From Paratinospora sagittata (taxonomy: Eukaryota; Streptophyta; Magnoliopsida; Ranunculales; Menispermaceae), in the NCBI GenBank assembly GCA_035771175.1, contig CM069603.1, positions 28,488,308-28,552,307 on the forward strand: a stretch of 64,000 bases of DNA, read 5' to 3'. Made by a program: the position numbers and the translations under genes. Position 1 is the first letter of the stretch, and the number at the start of each line of letters is the position of its first letter. This document shows positions 23,226 through 34,432 of this stretch, piece after piece. Under the pieces are notes generated by a model. It did not search any database. It was not told where the DNA came from and worked only from the letters and a program-made list of their open reading frames with translations.

Positions 23226-24209
23226 TGGTAACACCCCGTACATTGGTCAAACGTAAATGTTGACTTATACATATTGTATGACCTATTTATATGCGTATAC
23301 ATATGCATATAGGCCTTAGAATAGTGTAAATACAAGTATGGTAGGGTCCTTGGTACACTAGGATGCTAGTGGAATCATATAATAACCCATACTTAGTGAA
23401 ATTTCAATTCTGGGTTGTCGGAAGCGCGCTTTTGTGGTGAAGCCCGAGAATACTATTTTCAAAATTTTCAGAGAAGCATGTTCGTCATGGAGAACAAGAA
23501 ACAAAATAACTTCTTGACAGCTCAGGAGCGCGCTCCTGGGTAGGAGAAGCGCGCTCCTCGCGGCCTGACAAATTTTTTTTAAGTGGTCGGTGAGGTGGTC
23601 TACAAGTTCTAAAACAAATTTCTCGTCATTTTTCAACCATTTTGTTGCTGAGAAGAAAGAGAAACGAAGGAATAGGAAGAACTGAACTAGGGTTTGCCAA
23701 TCCAAGGTGAGTTTTGATCCATTTTCAATGAAAGTTGCGTTGTTTTGTTCCTTGCGAGAAGTTATGCAACATGTTATTTTTGTACAGTTTCAAAGGTTGA
23801 ATTTGTGGATGTGGAAAACGTGATTGGAGCTTGGAAGTGTGGATTTTCATGGGTAATTGATAGGTAAATAATTTGTGGTTAGAATAGATGTTATTGCCTT
23901 CGATTTGGTGTAAAAAGAATGGATTTTCATAGAAAGAAACCCCATATCTTCAGCTGCAAGCAACTGAGGGTTTGAGAAGTTTTTCTTGGTATTTTTGGGT
24001 AATAGATGTATGTTTGAGTTGGAAATAACTAAGAGAATAATCAATTGTTGTTTTTATGCAATTTACAACAAGAATTGTGGATTTAATTGGTAATTTGAAC
24101 GAGTTGTATGTGAGCAGCTAGTGCGTCGAGCAATTGGCGTTGCGTTGTCTATGAGTATTTCGTGACTTTGATCTTTTGTGTATGGCATTATATGATAGAA
24201 ATTGTGTTA

Positions 24210-24214
24210 CAAAT
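24210..24214. repeat. Target-site duplication CAAAT of copia G (partner 29363-29367)
   Basis: CAAAT flanks the element on both sides; the left LTR of C shows the empty site GTTACAAATCATG once. Confidence 0.92.
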
Positions 24215-24523
24215 TGTAGAATTATAGAGAGATCTATGTTTGAGGATCTGTTAGCAATATTAGGGGCTAATATCGAGGAGATCTACAGCTAACAGATCAG
24301 TTTTTTCTTATTCCATGAATTTAGGAGATTTGGTAGTCTGTTACCAAATCTGTAGATATAAGTTTCCTGTTTTATAGCTTTCAATTTTAGGTAGTTCTGA
24401 TTTCCTTTCTAGATTAGCTGTAAATATCCCTAAAATAGATGAGGATTATCATCTATATAAAGAGGGGCCTGTAACCTTCTTTTGGTGATAGTGGAAAATT
24501 ACTCTTTCCTTCCACAAACAAGA
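24215..24523 (+). mobile_element. Copia element G, 5' LTR, 309 bp
   Basis: Begins TGTAGAATTA and ends ACAAACAAGA. It differs from the 3' LTR at 7 of 309 positions by direct comparison (about 2.3%), which implies a fairly recent insertion. The LTR ends in GA in both copies instead of the usual CA. A TATA box (TATATAAAG, 24454-24462) is followed by a GC-rich start-site region. The short LTR and the gag type suggest the Ale lineage. Confidence 0.93.
24454..24462 (+). promoter_or_regulatory. TATA box in the 5' LTR of copia G
   Basis: TATATAAAG lies about 60 bp before the LTR end; the 3' LTR has the same box at 29293. It would place transcription start near 24485-24490. Confidence 0.65.
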
Positions 24524-24535
24524 TGGTATCAGAGC
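24524..24535 (+). other. Primer-binding site of copia G
   Basis: TGGTATCAGAGC follows the LTR with no gap, a perfect initiator-tRNA-Met complement of the kind used by most plant copia elements. Confidence 0.88.
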
Positions 24536-24560
24536 AATCTCTGAACCCTAATTCCCTCAT

Positions 24561-27500
24561 ATGACCAAATACGGGAAACATGATTCAAGAGCTACCGTTT
24601 CCCAAATCTCCTCCAATCAGGAAGCCATGGCTTCCAACAATGACAGTAACCTCATGCCCATTACAGGACACAAACTGAATGGGAACAACTATCTCCAATG
24701 GTCCCATTCCGTAATGATTTTCATATGCGAAAAGGGCAAAGATGATTATCTCACCGGAGATGCTACCAAACCAAACAAGACGGATGAAAAGTTCAAAGTC
24801 TGGAATGCTGAGAATAATATGGTCATGTCATGGCTCATTAATTCCATGACAAATGACATTGGAGAAAACTTTCTTCTCTATGGAACAACAAAGGAGATTT
24901 GGGATGCTGCCAAGGAAATATATTCTAACAATGAGAATACATCGGAATTATTCGAGGTGGAAAGTGTTCTTCATGAGTTCCGCCAAGGAGAATTAACTGT
25001 GACTCAATACTTCAACACTCTCAATCGGTATTGGCAGCAGCTAGACTTATTAGAGGAGCACAATTGGAGCTGTTCGAATGATGGAATCAAGTATAGACAA
25101 ATAATTGAACGGAAAAGAATATACAAATTTTTGATTGGATTAAATAAGAACCTTGATGAAGTACGAGGAAAAATTTTAGGATCCAAACCACTACCAAATA
25201 TCCGAGAAGTTTTTTCAGAAGTTCGGAGAGAGGAAAGTTGAAAGAAGATCATGTTGGGATCTCAAGATTCTGTGACAAATCCTGAGAGTTCAGCACTCGT
25301 GGTGAGAGGAAATCCATCCAACAACAACGATCACAGACCAAAGAAAGGGCGACCATGGTGTGATCATTGTCGACGTCATGGTCACACCAAGGACAACTGC
25401 TGGAAGATTCACAGCAAACCAGCAGACTGGAGACCTTCCCGGTTTGCCAATGACAAAAAAGGACGAGGCAACCTTGCTTCCATGAATGAACAACCTCCAC
25501 CCGAACCAACTCCCTTCAGCAAGGAACAAATAGAGATCTTGCAGAAAATGTTCAACCAATCCTTGCCTGCACCAGCTCCCACTGTGGTTGGTACCGGATC
25601 CCTAGCACAAAAAGGTCATTTTTTAAGTGCTCTAAATGCTAACAAGGAGAGGCTCAGTCCATGGATTATAGACTCAGGAGCTTCTGATCATATGACTGGA
25701 GATGAGAAGCTGTTTTCAACTTACACCCCATGCTATAAAAATTTAAATGTGCGAATAGCTGATGGGTCACTCTCAAAGGTGGCTGGTACAGGCTCGGTTC
25801 AAATTTCAGAGAGCATCACTCTTGATTCTGTTCTACTTGTACCAAAATTAAATTGCAATTTACTGTCCATTAGTAAACTCACTCGGGATCTCAACTGTGT
25901 TACTAAATTTGGCTCAAATCTGTGTGAATTTCAGGTCTTGGACTTGGGGAAGACGATTGGCAGTGCTAAGATGTGTTCGGGGCTCTATCTTCTAGAGGTT
26001 AATGATTCTCCTCAAGGAGCAATTCATCAATCAGATTGTTCAGTGTCTAGAAGTCTTGTTTCTTTGTCTGTGAGTCAGTATAATAATGATAGTGCAATTA
26101 TGTTATGGCACTATAGGTTAGGTCATCCAAATTTCTTGTATCTTGAGAAGTTGTTTCCTTCATTATTCCATAATAAAAACCCAAATAAATTTCAATGTGA
26201 GATCTGTCAATTCTCTAAACGTATTCGCAATTCTTATCCTAACAGACCCTACAAAGCATCTCAACCTTCTTCCATGATTCATAGTGATATATGGGGTCCT
26301 TCTAGGATAAAAAAATGTTACTGGTTCTCGCTGGTTCATTTCATTTATTGATGATCACACTAGACTCACATGGGTATTCCTCATGAAAGAAAAATCCGAG
26401 GCAAACCAGATATTCAAAACCTTCAATACTATGATCCAAACACAATTCCAAGCAAAAATTCAAATTCTGAAAACTGACAATGCCAAAGAGTATTTCAATT
26501 CCAGCCTTAATGATTATCTCATGAGTCATGGTATTGTTCACCAAAGTTCATGTGTTAACATTCCTCAGCAAAATGGTATTGCCGAAAGAAAAACCCAGCA
26601 TCTTCTTGATGTGGCTCGGTCTCTTATGTTCTCTACCCATGTACCAAAATATTTCTGGGGTGAAGCGATCCTTACTGCTACATACCTCATAAATAGGATG
26701 CCATCTCGGATTCTTAACTTCCAGACTCCCTGTCAAATCCTCCTTCAGTCCTTTCCCACTACTCGTCTCATCTTCCCCATCCCATTCAAAGTTTTCGGGT
26801 GTTCAACTTTTGTCCATGTCCATCAACAACACCAGGACAAACTTGATCCTAGAGCTCATAAATGTATTTTCCTTGGGTACTCTCCAACTCAAAAAGGATA
26901 TAAATGCTACTCACCGGTCACTAAACAATTCTATCACTCCATGAATGTCACCTTCTTTTAGCAACAACCTTATTTCCCCAAATCTGATATTCAGGGGGAG
27001 ACTAATTTTATCCTAAAATATCAGCTTTGGGATATTGAAGAATCACCTCATGTCTCCCCTAATTCTGACCAAACCTGCCCATCACTAAATCATGAATCAC
27101 TTCCTCCTCAAAACCTCTCCCTTGAGTCTTCTTACTTCCTAGAACCTCCTACTCAAGATCAAGCCAACAATCCACCTCAAAATCTGGACACACCTCAAAA
27201 TCTGGACACTATTCAATCACTAAAGAGTGATGAATTGATTACCTACTCAAGGAGGAGAAAGAACCAAAAGGAGATGGAACAACAAGCATCTCTTGAGCAA
27301 ACCCAAGAGTCTGACTCAAGTTCTAGACCAAGTGAAGATCCACCAGGTAACACTAATCCTGAAACTAATGATGACAGTGGCCTTCCTATTGCTGTGAGAA
27401 AAGGGGTAAGATCATGCACAAAACATGTGATATACACATTTGTGTCATATGAAGGATTGTCACCAAAGTTCAAAGCTTTTGTTGCCAACCTCGACAACAT

Positions 27501-29046
27501 CCAAGTTCTTAATAATATACAAGAAGCTCTCGGCTCACCAGAATGGAAATCAGCAGTGTATGAAGAAATTCATGCACTAGAGAAAAATGGAACTTGGGAA
27601 ATCTCTGACTTACCAACCAAGAAACGCCCAGTAGGCTGCAAATGGATCTTCATAGTAAAATATAATGAAGATGGGAGTGTTAATCGGTTCAAGGCACGGC
27701 TGGTTGCAAAGGGATTCACCCAATCATATGGAATCGATTATGAGGAGACATTTGCTCCTATAGCCAAGTTAAACACAGTTTGGGTTTTATTATCTTTGGT
27801 TGCAAACCTTGACTGGCCTCTCCACCAACTAGATGTCAAGAATGCCTTTCTAAATGGGGACCTAACTGAAGAAGTGTACATGGAAATTCCCCCCGGATTC
27901 GAGACACAAACTACATGCAACAAGGTTTGTAAACTTAGGAGATCTCTATATGGGCTCAAGCAATCTCCAAGAGCTTGGTTTGAAAGATTCACAAAGGTAG
28001 TGAAGAAGCATGGCTACTCTCAATGTCAGACGGACCATACACTATTTGTTAAACACTCTTCTGCAGGAAAACTTGTTGTCCTCATAATGTATGTGGATGA
28101 CATAATCCTAACAGGAGACTATGAAGAGGAAATCTGCACCATCAAAAGTTTACTAGCTGCAAAATTTGAAATCAAGGACCTTGGGAATCTTAAATATTTC
28201 CTAGGTATGAAGATTGCAAGGTCAAGAAAGGGAATCTCTGTCTCACAGAGAAAATATGTCCTAGATTTCTTAAAAGAGACTGGAATGCTCGGGTGTAAGC
28301 CGGCAGATACTCCTATGGATCCAACTATTAAACTAGGAGCTAAGGAAAATTGTGCACCCGTGAACAAAGGAAGATACCAAAGATTAGTAGGTAAACTAAT
28401 ATACCTATCTCACACACGACCAGACATTGGATTTGCTGTTAGCATGGTAAGTCAGTTCATGAACAATCCAAATGAAGAACACATGGAAGTTGTGTATAGA
28501 ATCCTGAGATATCTGAAACTAACACCAGGTAGAGGATTATTTTTTGAGAAGAACCAAAGAAGAGATATTGAAGTGTTCAGCGATGCAGATTGGGCAGGAT
28601 CAGTACAAGACCGAAGATCAACTTCAAGATATTGCACTTTTGTGTGGGAAAATCTGGTCACTTGGAGAAGTAAGAAGCAGTTAGTGGTGTCAAGAAGCAG
28701 TGCAGAAGCTGAATTCTGGGCAATGGCACACGGTATTTGTGAGGGAATTTGGTTAAAAAGGGTGTTAAAGGAATTAAAAATTTCAGATGAAGAACCTATG
28801 AAAATGTTTTGGGATAATCAATCAGCAATCAGCATTGCCAAAAATCCAGTTCATCATGATAGAACAAAACATGTGGAAATTGATCGACATTTTATAAAGG
28901 AGAAGATAGAGGAAGGAATAATCAAGATGTTGTACGTGCCTACATGTCTTCAGACAGCAGACATCCTTACCAAGGCTTTACCGAGAAAAGTGTTTGATGA
29001 TTTGAGTTCCAAGCTAGGGTTAATTAATATTTACCGCCCAACTTAA
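24561..29046 (+). pseudogene. Copia G gag-pol polyprotein, three lesions
   Basis: One frame originally encoded Gag (NGNNYLQWSHSV; CCHC knuckle CDHCRRHGHTKDNC at 25354-25395), protease (WIIDSGASDHMTG, catalytic DSG intact), integrase (HHCC around 26109-26212; DNAKEYF; core Glu in NGIAERKTQ), RT (LVAKGFTQ, LDVKNAFLNG, catalytic YVDD near 28090) and RNase H (FSDADWAGS, VSRSSAEAEFWA) ending at TAA 29044-29046. Breaks: TGA at 25239-25241 after gag; a one-base frame change at the seven-A run 26309-26315 inside integrase; TAG at 26959-26961 after integrase. All catalytic residues I checked are present. The order protease-integrase-RT-RNase H is diagnostic of copia. It is unlikely to be autonomous now. 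Confidence 0.93.
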
Positions 29047-29053
29047 GGGGGAG
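29043..29053 (+). other. Polypurine tract of copia G
   Basis: AAGGGGGAG immediately precedes the 3' LTR start at 29054 and follows the pol stop codon. Confidence 0.88.
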
Positions 29054-29362
29054 TGTAGAATTATAGAGATATTTATGTTTGAGGATCTATTAGCAATATT
29101 AGGGGCTAATATCGAGGAGATCTACAGCTAACAGATCAGTTTTTTCTTATGCCATGAATTTAGGAGATTTGGTAGTCTGTTACCAAATCTGTAGATATAA
29201 GTTTCCTGTTTTATAGCTTTCGGTTTTAGGTAGTTCTGATTTCCTTTCTAGATTAGCTGTAAATATCCCTAAAATAGATGAGCATTATCATCTATATAAA
29301 GAGGGGCCTGTAACCTTCTTTTGGTGATAGTGGAAAATTACTCTTTCCTTCCACAAACAAGA
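29054..29362 (+). mobile_element. Copia element G, 3' LTR, 309 bp
   Basis: Same length as the 5' LTR with seven substitutions and no indels. The substitutions cluster in the first 35 bases (three) and are otherwise scattered. Confidence 0.93.
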
Positions 29363-29740
29363 CAAATCATGAATATGTATATGTATTTGCATTGTTTTGA
29401 ATTCATGAAAATATTTGACTTTGAAGCATGTTGTGGACTTGCTAGAGCAAGTTAAAACATGAGATTATTTCCAAAAGACAGTCCCGCATGAGGATTGAAT
29501 AATCTCATGAACCGAATGTTAGTTTCTGAATGAAATTGGGATTAAGTCCTAATTTGAAATGATCTATTGTAGAAAATTGGGTAATAAGAGGTATGTTGCG
29601 TAGACTCTTTATAAATGCATAATAAGGGGTGAATACCATCTATAGTAATTGTATCACATAAATGGGTATGGATAGTTTTACATGGAAGTGTATATGTGGA
29701 AATGTGAGGTTTAAATGATGAATAAAAATGAATGATCATA

Positions 29741-29760
29741 TATATATATATATATATATT
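29741..29760. repeat. (AT)n microsatellite in LTR C (right)
   Basis: About ten AT units; the left LTR (18400-18412) has only about four, so the run expanded after insertion of C. Confidence 0.8.
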
Positions 29761-29948
29761 GTAATGCGGTTGTTTGTGAAAATTAGGTTGTGATATGACC
29801 AATAAACAAAGGAGACTCTATTGAAATTTTAAGAAAAATTTGAATGTAAATTTAGATAAGGTTGACAGAGTATACGTTGTTACATGACGTATATGGTATT
29901 TTGTGCCCGTCTTGTCGTCACTCATACAGAGTGGGTTGCGACATCTCC

Positions 29949-30266
29949 TCTTGGGTGCGCGCTTCTCTGATATTTTCCAGAGACACTGCTTTCGAGTTTT
30001 CACTACTGAAGCGCGCTTCTCCCCCAGGAGAGCCCGATTCTCGCCATTCCAGGTTTCTAAAATTTTTCTAAATGTCATTCTACCTATGTCAACTATGTTC
30101 TTAAGGTACCGATGACTTATAATACACACAATTATAGTATTTTAAGTCCAATACACACAAGAACACTAGTTTAAGACCAAATTCATACGTATACACATAT
30201 AAATACGATTGACAATACGTATAAATCAACGATTATCTTTTACTCAAATGTATGGGGTGTTTCACA
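29949..30266 (-). mobile_element. Gypsy element D 5' LTR, start portion
   Basis: Continues the minus-strand LTR interrupted at 14021. It holds two GCGCGCTTCTC-type motifs (29956, 30012) and reaches the LTR start, TGTGAAACACCCC on the minus strand, at 30266. Adjacent sequence to the right is copia LTR H, so D appears to have inserted into H. Confidence 0.78.
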
Positions 30267-31200
30267 TTTCATTTGAATTTGAAATAAGTTTTGAACATTG
30301 TGTCAAAACGACTTGATTCTTTCATAGAAATTGTAAGTTTAGTTTTTGTGAAAATGTTTTGGTTCGATTTAGTTATCATGAGAATGGAAATGATAAGAAA
30401 TCCATTGTTCAAGCAACTAAATTATCAGTAGTCAGGTGACAGTTACTTTTCAGTTTTCTAACAGAGTTCTATCAGCTTCCTGAAGTAAATTGTTCTAAAA
30501 ATACAATTTTTACTGACTTATTTAGGGAGGGTGCTAATACCATGTTAGTGTTCTGATGAGTGAAATTCTCAGAAACCCCAAAACTCAGGGAGGGCGCTAA
30601 TACCACATTAGTGTCCTGATGGCAGTTGTCGATTTTTCCAAGTCGATTTGATGAGGTAGTTAATACTCGATCAACGTCCTGCTTTGAATGACAAGCATTC
30701 AAACCCAGAAACAATCAGCGCCCTGATGGTCCATCAACGTCCTAGAGTGTTGGCTCGATATTAAGTGACTAGCCACTGCATTAGCACCCTGATGGCCCAT
30801 CAGAGTCTTAACAGACACTGAAAAATATTTTTTCTAAAAATTTGATTTTCCAATACTCGATTAAATCAAATCAACACTTGAGCTTTTTAGTTCAAATCAA
30901 ACATTTAGAAATCATGCAAATGGTTCAAAGATCAATAAAAAAAAAACCTTTGACTTAAATCAATTGAAATCATTTTCTTCAAAAACCAAGGGCCTGAAAG
31001 AAAACTTATATATATATGTATATATTTGCAGAAAAAGGTTTCGAGTAAAGTTCTACAACCTTTTTGATCTTGATCTTAATAACTTGACTTGTCATAGATT
31101 CATCTGATTGAATCTTGATTTTCTTCCAAACTGATTTGTTGAAACACTTCAACAAAAACATTAGACCACAAGATTGAGTGATTTTGGAATCATCAAAACA
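30267..31200 (-). mobile_element. Copia (SIRE-like) LTR fragment H, 5' half only
   Basis: The minus strand aligns in patches with the first part of LTR K: TTTTGATGAT near the start, 'ggt.taatg' after it, the GCG-type dyad array, and a terminal segment near 30270-30390 that matches 33590-33690 ('accaaaat..t....aaaa', 'gtcgtt.tg', 'atttgaatttcaaatg'). The LTR start is near 31200 (TGTTTTGATGATT on the minus strand). The half with array A and the LTR end is missing; it should lie left of the window if D inserted here. Confidence 0.65.
30528..30822. repeat. GCG-type dyad array (array B) in LTR fragment H
   Basis: Five units: GGGTGCTAAT/TAGTGTTCT (30531), GGGCGCTAAT/ATTAGTGTCC (30593), a GTTAAT/AACGTCCTG relative near 30660, ATCAGCGCCCTGAT/ATCAACGTCC (30714) and ATTAGCACCCTGAT/ATCAGAGTCT (30780). 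They are the reverse-strand counterparts of the units in LTR K. Confidence 0.75.
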
Positions 31201-31254
31201 TTCTTTCATGGGGTTCCTTTTGAGATAACAAAAAATTCTTTAAGGTGGGGTGAT
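31201..31254 (+). other. Gypsy element I: 3' internal remnant and polypurine tract
   Basis: Fifty-odd bases containing 'aaattctttaaggtggggtgat' resemble the polypurine region before the right LTR of C (23205-23225). They show that the following LTR is a 3' LTR and not a solo LTR. Confidence 0.6.
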
Positions 31255-31446
31255 TGTAACAATCCTCATTTTCATGAAATCGGATACCCAAATCAGTGTA
31301 AGATTGTGACCTTAGTGTGAGTCATTGGATGGTGTTTTGTATGTGTGAATAGGTGTCATAGGTGTGTATAAGATGCGTGGTTAGTGTGGAAATGATTGGG
31401 AGACCAATTAGGAGAAGAAATGAGTGAAAAATAGTAAATAGGGCCT

Positions 31447-31610
31447 AAGAGCTCGCTCCCAAGAGGGCGGAACGCGCTCCTCTGTGACAAAAATCAATTT
31501 GGATTTCTAGGCAGGGGAAAAGCGCTCTCCTTGCTTAAAACAAAGAGTAGAAAGTTTCAGGAAAAGAGAGGAACGCGCTCCTAACCTGGAGAAGCGCGCT
31601 CCTCACAATA
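31447..31610. repeat. GCGCGCTCC palindromes in gypsy LTR I
   Basis: Copies include GGAACGCGCTCCTC (31472), AAAAGCGCTCTCCT (31518), GGAACGCGCTCCTA (31569) and GAAGCGCGCTCCTC (31591). Similar to those in LTRs C and D. Confidence 0.75.
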
Positions 31611-32751
31611 AATTTAAGTTTTTTTAAAACAGGACGGTGAGGTAGTGTGCATGAAATAAAGACCGAAAACACATTTCACTTGCTCATTTTAGCAAGAACT
31701 AAAGGAAAGGAAAGGGGAAAAAAGGGAAACGTAGTTTTGAAGTGAAATCTTCGTCAAATCAATGTCGAGGTAAGTGTTTTCTTCAATTTAAAGCAGCCTT
31801 TCCTCCAGTGTAATTTTCAAAGCAGATGATGTTTTGGGTCATTTCCAACTTAGGGTTTCGGTGTTCTTGGTTGGAAATCGATTGAAAATGGTAGAATTAG
31901 TATTTCCTAGCCCAAATTACATAGAAATCATGTTTATTTAGGGTTTACACATCAAATTGAAGGTTGCATAGGTGAGAAACCCAATTTGATGGGTTGAACT
32001 AGCTGGAAAATGGTAGAATTGGGGTTGAGAACATGTGGAATTTAGATTGAATGTTAATTTTTACTATTTCTTAATGTTATGTGAATTGAAATTGGATTAG
32101 AAATGGAGTTAGTGGATTTCCAATGGTGGAAATAGTAAAAATGCTAAGAATTGTTAACCTATATGGTTCATCCTTAGCACATCCCTAAAGTATACTTGAT
32201 GAAGTATATTTTGATGATCACAAACAAAGTATTTTTTGGTGCTAATGAATGTTTTTCAAGAACTTATCTCTGCACCAAAGGAAAAGCAAAAAGCCAAAGA
32301 ACGACTAAATCAAGGAGCTCAAAGCTTACATCTAACGATCAAGCTCGCTTCAACTAATGGACTTCAACGATCACATCATGATTTCAAGATCACTTCTCTC
32401 GGACGTTTCGATCAAGCTTCAAGACTACATCTCTCGATCAACGTTCAAGTCATTCAACTCCGAATTACTCTTATTGAAGATCTCATAATGAAGAGTTGGA
32501 TTTAACGGTTATGAGAAAAGAGAAACACACAAAGTACTTAAGGTATATTTTTCTCTAATCGTTATTGCTCAAAATGTTTTTCAAAACCATGCATATATCA
32601 TTTTCATATGTTTTCTAAATCTGCATGTTTTGATGTCTTAACTATATTTCAAGAAATTTAATACTATATATGTAATCTGAAATATACCAAGTTTTTATTT
32701 GCATTTATCGAATATTTTATCGCCAGTCAAAATTGTTTTCAAAGAGTCTTT

Positions 32752-33450
32752 CAGGACGCTAAGCAGCGCTCTCCTGAACTTGTTAAGTCAAGACGCTGAT
32801 AGGTCATTAGGTCGCTGATAACGCTCAAGGTTGAAATGAACTGATTAATTAGGACGCTTACTTGTATAGTAGCGGTCTTATATATTAGTCAACCTCTGAA
32901 GTTGTCAGGAAGCTGACTCGGCATCAGCTCACTGAAAGATCTTTTAAAAGTTCTTCAAAGAATGTTTCTCTGAGGACGCTGATGGTTATAAGTTGATTAA
33001 ACTATCATGACGCTTTCTGGATAGGAGCGCCCTCACCTTTGGAAATCAACTAAATAACTTTCAAGATGATGATTGTCCTTCAGCGTGTTTTTAAATGTCT
33101 TAACTTGTAGGATGCTTACATAGTAGTAACGCCCTCATGTTATATTTTTATCTAGTAGGACGCTTACGTAATGTAGCGCCCTCATGTTTTGTTTTATGTT
33201 TTAAAAACATGACGTTTACTCGGATAGTAGTGCCTTCATGCACTTAATAATTTTAAAACATAGTTGGACTAGCGCCCTCAAGGTTTAAGTCGTCTAAAGT
33301 CATAAGTAAGTCAGGAAGCTTACGAGTTAGTAGTGCCCTCACTTAAGTGTTCAGCAAGATGTTTATACGTAGTAAGCGCCCTCAAGGAACAAAACAACAA
33401 AGTTGATATTATGCGTTAGGACACTTATTACGGAATCAGGATGCTAATTC
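32752..33450. repeat. GCG-type dyad array (array B) in LTR K
   Basis: About ten units of the form AGGACGCTTAC - 5 to 8 bases - GTAGCGCCCTC recur every 50-100 bp: for example AGGACGCT/AGCGCTCTCCT (32754), AGGACGCTTAC/GTAGCGGTCT (32851), AGGAAGCTGA/TCAGCTCACT (32908), AGGATGCTTAC/GTAACGCCCTC (33109), AGGACGCTTAC/GTAGCGCCCTC (33157) and AGGAAGCTTAC/GTAGTGCCCTC (33313). The arms are imperfect complements and vary between units. Confidence 0.8.
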
Positions 33451-34432
33451 AACTACCGTCACTGTTCGAATGAGTACACTACGTCAATTTACTTTTTCAG
33501 AACAGACACTTGCACAGAGTCCTTTTTAGACTTATCAGAGACCCTTTCTGATACATGAAAGAAGTTCTTCTAAAGCTTTCCTCTTTCATGAAATTTGAAA
33601 AGAACCAAAATGTTAGTGAAAATTGCAGTTGCTATTTTCATATAACATTCTAGTCGTTGTGTGAAAACGTTCACATTATTTGAATTTCAAATGTCTAACG
33701 GCTGTCCCACTAAGTCTATAAATACCAACACTTAGGACCAAACAACTTGTCAATCACTTTGTGTTGTGCCAATACTTTTGAAAGTTAGTCTGAGTCGAAA
33801 TGAATTTCATTTTCTAATATTTCAAAGTATTTTCACTGATACCTATACAATTTTCATATTGAGTTTCAAATATATTTCTATCTTTGAAAATTTGCTTTTA
33901 TATTGGTATCAACTCAAATTCTCAGCATTGATTCACATTTGGTATCATTATTGCTGATGATATAATTTGAGAAATAGTTCAAGATATACAGTTGTACTTG
34001 ATTTCATATTTTAAGTACTGTATGGAACTATATCAGTAGTAGCGTTAAACTACTGATCATTGAACCAGACGTTTTCATACTTATACTTTATATCTATTTT
34101 GAAATTGTCTGTGTTTTTGATTTACACCAGTCTTTAGCTTTATACGTCAATGTCTTATTGGTATTATATTGTCTTCGAAGAAGCTCTGATTTTCATATCA
34201 TATCATTCATGCTTTTCGAAACTGCACTTGAGCAATACCGAACATTGAAAGGTAAAGGACTGAAGGTGTATTTCAACTTAGCATTACCTACTTTTCATAT
34301 TTTTGTAATGCTACGTACTGTGCTTAATGTAAAGTGTTTTACTGCGTTAGAACCACCCAACATCTAAGTGTTATAATGCTGGTGTATTTCTGGATTGAAA
34401 CAACCAGGACAAGTGAAGGTAGTTTACTTGAT

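Larger units (their letters stand above)
23226..29943 (+). mobile_element. Gypsy element C, right LTR (interrupted by copia G)
   Basis: The LTR runs 23226-24214 and resumes at 29363/29368 to GCGACA at 29943. Compared with the left LTR it lacks 353 bp at 29636, exactly between two AATAC repeats that flank the missing part on the left (17944 and 18297). The GCGCGC palindromes at 23415-23565 are better preserved here. Copia G sits at a site that is empty in the left LTR (17667). Confidence 0.87.

Noticed and set aside
31006..31209. 67-codon minus-strand frame next to LTR I
   Set aside because: It lies in the start of copia LTR fragment H and is non-coding by comparison with LTR K.
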